A stretch of DNA of 31,053 nucleotides from Rhizomucor pusillus (lineage: Eukaryota; Mucoromycota; Mucoromycetes; Mucorales; Lichtheimiaceae): contig FWWN02000670.1 in assembly GCA_900175165.2 (NCBI GenBank), positions 1-31,053 of the forward strand, written 5' to 3'. The notes under the pieces were generated by a model, which saw only the letters and a list, made by a program, of their open reading frames with translations, was not told the DNA's origin and searched no databases. A program made the translations under genes and the position numbers. The first letter of the stretch is position 1; the number at the start of each line of letters is the position of its first letter. Below, piece after piece: positions 22,146 to 31,053 of this stretch.

Positions 22146-23250
22146 AAATTTATTTCCATTCATTTTTTGCATTTTCTTCATAATTTGTACAAAATGCATC
22201 CCAAATTGTAATCTTTATACAAATCATTTACTTTGAATATACCATTCACGTTCGCCATACGACAGTGTAAATTTCTCAATTTATTGGATGTGTTTACCTT
22301 GGTTCTTTTAATGCAAAGTCCCTATAGAGTTTTGTATTGATTGTTATTATCCCTTGATTGACTTGGGACTCCATGAAATATTGTACCGCTTTGACCATGA
22401 TTCCAAATATACAGGTGTTGAACCTGCACTTTCAATTGGATACTGAGAAAGACGTAAGGATATAAAAGGGGCAAGAGCCGCAAGCGAATGCAGACAGGTC
22501 TTTCGACTCCATATCGCTCGGCCTCATCTCACCAATATACTTCACAAGTGTTTGATCCAACTGTCTTCTCTCTGAATTACCGAAACAAGTATTTGAAGTG
22601 GCAGGACCACAATCACGAACCAACAGAACTGTACCCTAGGATGGATGAAAGTCCGAGCAGAATGCAACTGATTGAAGATAGTTGAAAGAGCCATAATTTG
22701 CTGAAGAAGCTGTTGCTAGCTTACACATTGAAATTGTATTAACTTGGGAGATCGTTAAAGGCTATCATGTATAAATATTGATATTTCCATATATCCATAT
22801 TCCACATAGTATATTCTATATCGGATTTCCTATAGTGCATTGAGTTCTTGTTTTGCGTTTGTTTCCCGGCCTAGAAACGGGCACTAAATCACAAAATTCG
22901 GTTTCCGTATGGGAGAATGGTCTACCACATGCGATTTGGCGAATACGAGACTGGGTCGTAAAATTTGATCATATGCATTCAACGACGATGTCTCGCGGGT
23001 CACTGGCAAATACATATAAAGTCAGCGTAGTCTAGTCAATAAGCGATCATTGTCGAGGTGGGTGTGGTGATCCCTGCTAGTCTCGTGCAACCTTCTTGGG
23101 ATCAAGATTCAGCGAATGTCAGCGACAAGCACGCCGCACGTGCCAAAAAGGGACTATTGTTTAAAATAAATAACAATCCATGCATTTCAAACTTTGGGTT
23201 TTTTCGCTTTTGCATTATCAAAAACCCGGAGTTTTTTCTTGCTTTTCCAC
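22146..23250. other. Intergenic region between ABC transporter and TLC-domain gene
   Basis: The first part is AT-rich and should hold the transporter 3' end. A strong TATA box (GGATATAAAAGGGG) lies at 22458-22471, about 30 nt before an ATG that opens a 65-codon frame. That ATG would fall at the expected transcription start, so I do not call a gene, but a short transcript is possible. A second TATA-like word (ACATATAAAG) lies near 23012, about 240 nt before the next gene. Confidence 0.4.
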
Positions 23251-24191
23251 ATGGCAGCAGCAGAATCTCTCATTATACAGACAACGGCGCTGTGCTCGTT
23301 TCTATTACTCGTTGCGTGGTTCTCGCTATGGCACTTGACCGGTCTTGTACAAACAGAACGGCAGCGAGCATACGTGTTAACGTTGCTGAGCAGTGCAATC
23401 ATGACATTATCTTCCGTCCCGTTGGTTTGGGAGATTCTCACAACACCCAACGGTTTCCAGCAGTTGTTACCAACGACAGACGGCAATGACTATTGGTGGA
23501 CGATTGCCGCCACTACGTTCTTCATGACGTTTCTAGTCACTGATCTCGCCGTAGGGTCTATATTCTACAGATCAAAGATTCAAGTACTGACCGGGTGGAT
23601 CCATCACATTGCTTACGTTGGCCTCCTGATATGGGTGATCCGGAATCATTACACGCCAGTCTTTGTAGCCATGTGCCTACTGGAAGCACCGACGTTTATG
23701 CTCGCACTTGGATCAGTGTTCAAATCTTTGCGAAGGGACTATGTCTTTGCGGCACTCTTTGTCCCTACCCGCATCGTTTTCCATGGCTACATGATAGCAG
23801 ATGTATCGTTTAGAAAGCCGTTTTACTGGGGAATCTGCATCGCTCTGTGCATAACATTTGCACTTCATTGCTACTGGTTCTATGGTAAGTCCGTTCTCGC
23901 TATATATGAATTTAGTATCGTAACCCGATCAATGTTTCCCTGCATCTTGCAGGTTTCATCTTGCAGCAAAAACGACTATCAACCCAAAAGCAAGCTGTCG
24001 CTGCTGCTGCAACAGATCAGGAGCAACAAATGAACCATCATCGCAATGTATCTACACTCAAAACGTCGGCGTATCCTCCATCTCCCAGCAGCGATTACTA
24101 CTCGCATCGATCACCAAGATGTGGATACTCCACGTTTTCACCACAAATTCCAGAAAATGAGAAAGCCAAGTTGATGGTGGAAGCCATCTAA
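23251..24191 (+). CDS. TLC-domain (TRAM/LAG1/CLN8) multi-pass membrane protein
   Basis: Exons 23251-23884 and 23953-24191 join in frame to 290 residues. Start is the ATG at 23251 (MAAAESL), the first ATG of the open frame. About seven hydrophobic segments occur near 8-30, 41-62, 82-103, 114-131, 135-155, 163-178 and 190-212. The paired histidines in GWIHHIAYVG (118-119) and EAPTFML (145-151) match the conserved HH and E-x-PT positions of TLC proteins. Family members act in the ER or plasma membrane as ceramide synthases or in lipid sensing and trafficking. This one lacks the Lag1 motif segment I would expect for ceramide synthase, so it fits the TLCD/TMEM56-like branch better. The second exon adds a polar, Ser/Tyr/Gln-rich cytosolic tail. 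Confidence 0.65.
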
Positions 24192-24592
24192 AAATGGCCG
24201 ATCAATTTTATGCATTGACTATTGACATCTTACGTATATGATCGTCGATGCCGCTAAGAATTTCTGCTGTAAAAGGGACGTCGTTCGAGCTGATGCTAAA
24301 CTATTTAGCTGATACGATCTAAAGATGGCTATCTCGAATATCTGGGACTTGAGGAAACTTACCCTGTGTAAATTTGGTTTAGTAGGCTATCTAGTGATAC
24401 ATTTATTTTCGTATATAAATTGATATATAGTAGTATAATGTATATTTAAGCTGTGGTCCTTACCTAATGTTGGATATTTAACGACTTCGCCTTGCCGTCG
24501 CATATCATTGTTGTCCGCTGCAGGCGGAGTCTCTGTCGCGTCTTGGTGCATTCAACACACTTGCTTTGACAGCAAGATCCCAGCGAACAATA
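24192..24592. other. Short intergenic region, promoter of the histone-binding gene
   Basis: AT-rich sequence follows the TLC gene stop. A TATA-rich patch (GATATATAGTAGTATAATG) lies at about 24421-24440, roughly 150 nt before the next ATG. No frame of interest is seen. Confidence 0.4.
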
Positions 24593-26568
<1,976 letters not shown>

Positions 26569-26746
26569 TGCAAGATGGAATTTTTCTGCATTGTGATTGG
26601 CTTGAGGAGACTGTCTCTATATCTCTCTCATTTCCAGAAATTTTTTCGGCCAAAATGGAAAATAAAATATATAAAAATCAGAGACAAAAACATGGTCCCC
26701 CTTTCTTCACTGTACTCGACATATATACGAAAATAAAGGAAACAAA

Positions 26747-27140
26747 ATGAGTGATCTGAATTGGTGCCCTGTTTGCGACAAAGCGATTCCTGCAGACTCG
26801 GTAAATGCGTGCTACGTCTCCGGATTGATGATAAGCGCATTGACCACTACTTTCTTCACAGACTTCGCTGTACTGCTCCATAGAGTGCCTCCAGTACGAA
26901 GCCATACACAACAACCCGATGCTTGGTTACAAGTTTGAACAGTTTCAAAACTTTCTTGTAACTCACGAGAAACGGTGCAAGCAACAGCAGTGCTTTTGGA
27001 GAAATCTGCCACGGCATAACAAAGCAACAAGTTTCGTGCATCCTCATCCTCCCACCTCCTCCTCTTGCCTGGCGCTGCTGCTTCCCGCCAGCATCGTACA
27101 AACTACTCTCAGCGAGCACGCAGCGGCTCCGGCTCGATAA
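26747..27140 (+). CDS. Ecl1-family zinc-binding protein, copy 1
   Basis: Exons 26747-26800 and 26862-27140 join in frame (phase 0) to 110 residues. The N-terminus is MSDLNWCPVCDKAIPADS and after splicing TSLYCSIECLQYEAI; cysteines 7, 10, 23 and 27 make one zinc site. In fission yeast, Ecl1 proteins extend chronological lifespan and respond to nutrient or stress signals, acting in the nucleus; applying this role here is inference. The ATG lies only 178 nt after the stop of the histone-binding gene, so the promoter is short or overlaps that gene's 3' end. The C-terminal part (from about residue 45) does not resemble that of copy 2 well, and the final Leu/Ala-rich stretch could reflect a missed intron or frame change. 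Confidence 0.75.
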
Positions 27141-27620
27141 CTAGATACCTCACTGCTATGAATGTATTGAATTCAAGGATACCCTAAATCACCACCGCTA
27201 CAAAATCATCATCATCAATCACCCCCAGTCTCTTTTTCATGTTCTATTATTTTGTATTCGTTGGATCTGATTTCGCAATATTATTTAATTTAACTAGCAA
27301 CTGCCAACAGTCTAAATATCCGATTAGCAGATGGGGTCCCATTCCATCTATTTTTAAGGTTGTCGCACTTGGTTTTTTACACGCAGCACCACCACTTTGA
27401 TGCTACCAAATGCTGTGACCCTAAACAGACACACGAGAACGCCAACCGAGGGAAAAAATTCTTTTCGTTTGTGCTGGAAGACCAGGGAGGAAGGAAGAGA
27501 GATGGAAACCACCAGATAATCTTTGTCGATTATTCTTGAAAAGGTAATTTGCGTACCATACCCACCATAGTAAGAAAAATGGGCGAATGAAACACATTGG
27601 AGCGCCCGCGCGGTATTTTT

Positions 27621-27647
27621 GTTGTTGTTGTTGTTGTTGTTGTTGTT
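27621..27647. repeat. GTT trinucleotide microsatellite
   Basis: Nine uninterrupted GTT units on the plus strand, preceded by a T run. It would encode polyvaline on the plus strand or polyasparagine on the minus strand in the overlapping unsupported frames, which is why those frames stay open. Confidence 0.8.
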
Positions 27648-29570
27648 GCTATGGGAAATGACGTACGGCGCTGCAGATCGAGGAGAAGGAGGAGAGGGGG
27701 AGGAAACGTTCTCCCAAAACCTTTGGCAGAAATGTCGCAGGAGAGGGGCTATCTGATTTTTCCTATTCTCACGAATCATCATGTAAACTTTGAATGCACG
27801 TATGTAATTTAGTATGTGCACCGGGAAACCCGCCAAAAATGTCTCAATGAAAAAACAAGGTTGCGGTCATGCATCGGGTCGCTAATTGGATCAAACCATA
27901 TTGGCTATCGCTGGTCCAATTTGCAGGCTCAAGCAGAAATAATAGCGAGAGAGAGTGAGAGATGGAGGGAGGGAGAGAAATCCGCGTGATTTATTGCCGC
28001 AGTCGTAGTACTCTGAACGTGTGAGAGTAATGTCCTTCTTCCTTGCTCGCACTCAAGCGCCAATCGTCAGTCAAGGTGTAATACGGAGCTCCCGAGGACT
28101 GGGGTCGAAACAAAGATGGAAGCTTCTCTCGCCCGCATGGGCAACAAATTCATTGGATTCGCGATGCGTCACGAGCGCATGAATTCTGCCACCTTTTGCA
28201 GAGAAAAAGAGTCATTACATCACTGGGGCAGCCACGGGAAACTGTTTTTCCTCTCCTGCTGCTATACCTCACAGGCAACAATCAAATTCATAAATGATCC
28301 GCTTGGTAGGTAACAAGCTCCTGTTTTGTGTAGCTCGAGATACAAGATCTACGTACGTACCAAATGTCGATCCAACGGCGGTGGTGAAATGGAAGCTGAA
28401 GCTCCCTCCCATACTTGGAGAACAGAGTGTGGCACCCCGACCGATTGATAATCTTTCTTCTTCCACCAAAAGTCTATCTATTCCCCCAAGCTACCTAATC
28501 CAAGTCGCTCTCTTGTGATTTCTGCGATTGCTTATTGCTTGACAACAAAGACAAGTTCAGTGGAAATCTTTCGCTATTTTGCTTGTTTTTCCATTCGAGG
28601 TCGTGGCATGAGGTTGCCATTCTCAATTCAGCACCGACAAGTCCATTCCGTTTATTTCCCAGCGCTTCAGAATGCTGGCTGTTGAGTTTATTTGCAAGAA
28701 AGGTCCATTTTCATAAATGGATGATACGGTATCACAACACCATTTGGTATACGAATTGCTAGGTTACATAGGACGGTTAACGCATGATTGTGAAATGCGT
28801 TGTTCGGTCGCGATCTACATGGGAAGAAGAAACATATTAAGACAAAGCGATGAGCGAAAATAGCGGTCGCGATGGAGATAGCAAAAATACAACGCGTCCT
28901 TTTTGCTGCTGCAAGGTACAATCTCAGGTCACAGGGTCGTTCGCGGAATGGACCAGGTACCTGTGGGACAAGAAAGTAGTGCTGAGGGGAGGTAGTCTGG
29001 GGGTGTGAACAAATGGAATGATTGGATAGAGATACGACGAGCGAGAGGATGGTTGGTGGTGGGCCAACAACATGAGATTCCGCCGCCGTGGCCGCCCGCG
29101 CGCGTTTTTAGTGGGATTTTGTTATGCTCCTCCTCCTCCTCCGCCGCCGCCACCAGCGCTTGCTTGCTTTGGAACGCCATGGATGAATTCTCGAGCGTTA
29201 TTTGGGACACAAAAAATTTTTTGACGGCAGGCACAGCAGCAACAGCACTGAGCATTTACCAATCAGATGGGACTGTGGAGCACGGCACCGCGTTCCCTCG
29301 CTCAATCTCCAAGTGCATTTCCTTTTTAAGCGGGAACCAACAAAAAAGCAAGGGCCAAAGGATTTTCCGGAGCATGATATGTGTCCCCCTCATCACTCCC
29401 CTCTGCTGCTGCTGCAGTACCAGCACCACTGCTCGTCGTCGTCGGAGCCAAATCAAGGAGGTACCCACCAAAGAAAGAGAGTGGTGTGTGAGGTGAGAAG
29501 AAAGTTTGGCATCTGTGACGTACCCGCCATGGAAAAAAGGCTCTAAAGGTACACGTCCGTGAACCCATTT

Positions 29571-29640
29571 CTTCCCTCTCTCTCTCCCTCTCTCTTTCTT
29601 CCTTTCTTTCCTTTGATCTGCAACTCCTCCTTCCTCCATC
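29571..29640 (+). promoter_or_regulatory. Pyrimidine-rich leader before Ecl1-family copy 2
   Basis: Seventy bases that are almost all C or T (TCCCTCTCTCTCTCC, TTTCTTCCTTTC and similar) end about 30 nt before the ATG at 29673. Such tracts mark many fungal core promoters near the transcription start. No TATA box is evident just upstream. Confidence 0.45.
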
Positions 29641-29672
29641 CTTCACACAAACGCAGAACGCATTAAAAAAAG

Positions 29673-30078
29673 ATGAGCGATCTTCATTGGTGCACTTATT
29701 GCGACAATGCTATCAGTGCATTTTCTGTATGTTATATCCGTGACAACAGGCTTATCGCGCGCGCCATCTTACCAGGGATGTATGTCTTGTCTATAATTTT
29801 AGGATTCGCTTTACTGCAGCGAGCAGTGTCTGCGCAACGATGCTCTGCGTAACCACCCGCTGCTTGGATACGACTATCACGAATTCGTCGACTTCCCGCG
29901 TCCATACCCCAAAGATGACTCGTCATTTGGTACAAGGACTCCCACGTCGTCGTCGCCATCATCGCCGGCCCTCACAGCTGCTGCGTCCAGCGCAGCGTCC
30001 TCGTTCCGATCAATGTCACCTCCAAAACTGGATCTTTCTTCCGAGTTTAAATTGAAACCTCAATTCAACTGCGCATAA
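29673..30078 (+). CDS. Ecl1-family zinc-binding protein, copy 2
   Basis: Exons 29673-29726 and 29803-30078 join in frame (phase 0) to 109 residues. The first exon is 54 nt, the same as in copy 1, and the intron interrupts the same codon position. Residues MSDLHWCTYCDNAI and DSLYCSEQCLRNDAL give cysteines 7, 10, 23 and 27, identical to copy 1. LGYDYHEF follows, matching LGYKFEQF in copy 1. The tail is Ser/Pro/Ala-rich with SMSPPK, which could be a proline-directed phosphorylation site. Role as for copy 1: family members link nutrient stress to survival in yeast, so any function here is inferred. Its promoter region is far longer than that of copy 1. Confidence 0.8.
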
Positions 30079-30504
30079 CCACTACTACTGCGCTGCCTTG
30101 CCGCGTATATCACCTTTCTCTCTGCATTCTCCCACCCATTGTACACCATACATATGCTTATTATTATATCAACAGCTCATCCATTCCACACACGCAAAAA
30201 GATCACATCCTCACATTTTAGCAGCCCGCCCCCGTAGCAGAGATATACCGCCCATGTCTCTTTATGCAACCTTTTATATATCCCTCGTTTATCCTGATGA
30301 CCAACAACGACAACGAAAAGTATCACCTCACCTCACTCTTGTACATAACTGTTTCTATACCCCTCCCCTCTCCATGTCTGTCCAGACGAATGGACGCATC
30401 ATTGACTCCCCATTCCCCCAAAACTCCTAGCTGCTTTTCTTTTCTTGTTGCTTTATGATGTTTGCTATTGTTTATTATGTCTGCGTCGTAAAAAAGAAAG
30501 CCAT
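30079..30504. other. Convergent intergenic stretch
   Basis: C/T/A-rich sequence downstream of Ecl1-family copy 2 and downstream of the minus-strand frame ending at 30505. Two plus-strand frames have no recognisable content. Nothing else is seen. Confidence 0.4.
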
Positions 30505-30966
30505 TTAAACACCTTTCGTCACGATTTTTCTTGCTATTGTCGATACACACGCGTCCATCCCCCTACCGGATTGTTCGAGTCTCAACCGCACATCTACCAA
30601 TGTTGCCGCGTGTGGGCGCGTTCTCGTGGAAAAGTACACAATGCGCAAGTTATTAATAGTAGCCGCGATGTAGAGCAATTGGTATGATTTAGCAGTGATA
30701 TATTGTCCGTCTATCTCCAGAGAAAATGGTGACGGGCAAGTACCGTTTAAAATATGAACGAACGGATGGTTATGATTTGCAAATACTCCATTGATTCTGA
30801 GAAAATGTAGCCATGCTTTTAACGATTCCTTTGGTAGCTGTTGTGTCTCGACATTCTTCAGAGCCGTCGTCAGCCGGTCTGCGAAGCTTGGGTCAAAAGT
30901 TGGTTCAAGCCGGCATAGTGTGCTGCTTTGCTTATTACCAGTTTCAATAGTGTAAGTTTTCCCGGA
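30505..30966 (-). CDS. Unrecognised reading frame at the right edge, probably partial or decayed
   Basis: The minus strand is open for 153 codons from just below a TAA at 30967-30969 to the TAA at 30505-30507. The frame has no ATG until deep inside, so its start should come from an upstream exon. An ATG at 31046 followed by a GTAAGT after 25 nt looks like a first exon, but no acceptor I found joins it in frame, so the gene may be broken or extend past the window. Composition is protein-like (ADRLTTALKNVETQQLPKES, KAWLHFLRINGVF, YQLLYIAATINNLRIVYF). No family is recognised. The NNLRIVYFSTRTRPHA stretch is encoded by the 47-bp repeat shared with 1488-1534. Confidence 0.45.
   Translation of the reverse strand, partial: SGKTYTIETGNKQSSTLCRLEPTFDPSFADRLTTALKNVETQQLPKESLKAWLHFLRINGVFANHNHPFVHILNGTCPSPFSLEIDGQYITAKSYQLLYIAATINNLRIVYFSTRTRPHAATLVDVRLRLEQSGRGMDACVSTIARKIVTKGV
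30609..30655. repeat. 47-bp dispersed repeat, copy 2
   Basis: Matches 1488-1534 at 42 of 47 positions in the same orientation. Here it lies within the open minus-strand frame. All five differences would change the encoded residues in that frame, so the shared signal looks like copied DNA rather than a protein motif kept by selection. Confidence 0.75.
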
Positions 30967-31053
30967 TTATGACCAAGACTACCCAGAACCAAGCACTAGT
31001 TAACAAATCTTATTTACTTACGAGCAGTGATAGTCTGCGCGTCCATACTGGGA

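Larger units (their letters stand above)
27141..29672. other. 2.5-kb gene-free region between the two Ecl1-family genes
   Basis: Several 60-160 codon frames occur on both strands but they overlap, lack recognisable domains and are biased by simple sequence. Visible elements are a GTT microsatellite at 27621, GA-rich patches near 27947-27980, CTC/CCG repeats near 29128-29155, and a long pyrimidine leader at 29571-29640 directly before copy 2. A large regulatory region for the downstream gene is a reasonable guess. Confidence 0.4.

Noticed and set aside
27354..27836. 160-codon minus frame with a polyAsn run
   Set aside because: The GTT microsatellite explains the open stretch; flanking residues show no domain and no splice support.
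29005..29640. Long overlapping frames on both strands (163 and 127 codons)
   Set aside because: They are kept open by CTC/CCG and CT simple sequence, have no domains, and overlap the leader of Ecl1-family copy 2.

Overview
The window is nuclear DNA from a filamentous fungus. Genes are split by many short GT-AG introns (about 53-98 nt, often with a CTAAC- or CTGAC-like branch site), promoters are pyrimidine-rich, and the gene set is eukaryotic and fungal: a PDR-type ABC pump, epsin with Prk1-type phosphorylation motifs, and Ecl1-family zinc proteins. The overall style fits an early-diverging fungus such as Mucoromycota, but that placement is inference. I rebuilt exon structures by hand; every multi-exon model given as secure closes in frame.

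Layout. 56-1308 (-): an unrecognised gene broken by one stop codon and one frameshift. 1488-2090: fragments, including a 47-bp repeat that recurs at 30609, a degenerate Ecl1-like reading frame and another orphan reading frame. 2841-3668 (-): a secreted cysteine-free Tyr/Gly/Asp/Lys-rich protein with four internal modules. 4976-7154 (+): an SREBP-like membrane protein that appears to lack a normal bHLH. 7430-9846 (-): epsin, nine exons. 10592-12586 (-): a C-terminal kelch-propeller protein, seven exons. 13438-15048 (+): an Iwr1-like RNA polymerase II import factor, eleven exons. 15421-16642 (-): weak, unrecognised coding signal. 17454-22145 (+): a full-length PDR-type ABC transporter, six exons. 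23251-24191 (+): a TLC-domain membrane protein. 24593-26568 (+): an RbAp48/Msi1/Hat2-type histone-binding WD40 protein, eleven exons. 26747-27140 and 29673-30078 (+): two Ecl1-family zinc-binding paralogues with identical intron position, separated by 2.5 kb of apparently non-coding DNA. 30505-30966 (-): an unrecognised reading frame at the right edge.

Most genes are ordinary housekeeping or membrane genes with no operon-like logic. Possible functional links are loose. The SREBP-like protein would act in sterol or oxygen sensing, and a PDR pump is a classic sterol- or azole-related efflux gene, but they lie 10 kb apart and nothing in the sequence ties them together. The least explained parts are the two edges, the secreted modular protein, the shortened SREBP-like N-terminus and the 15.4-16.6 kb reading frames.
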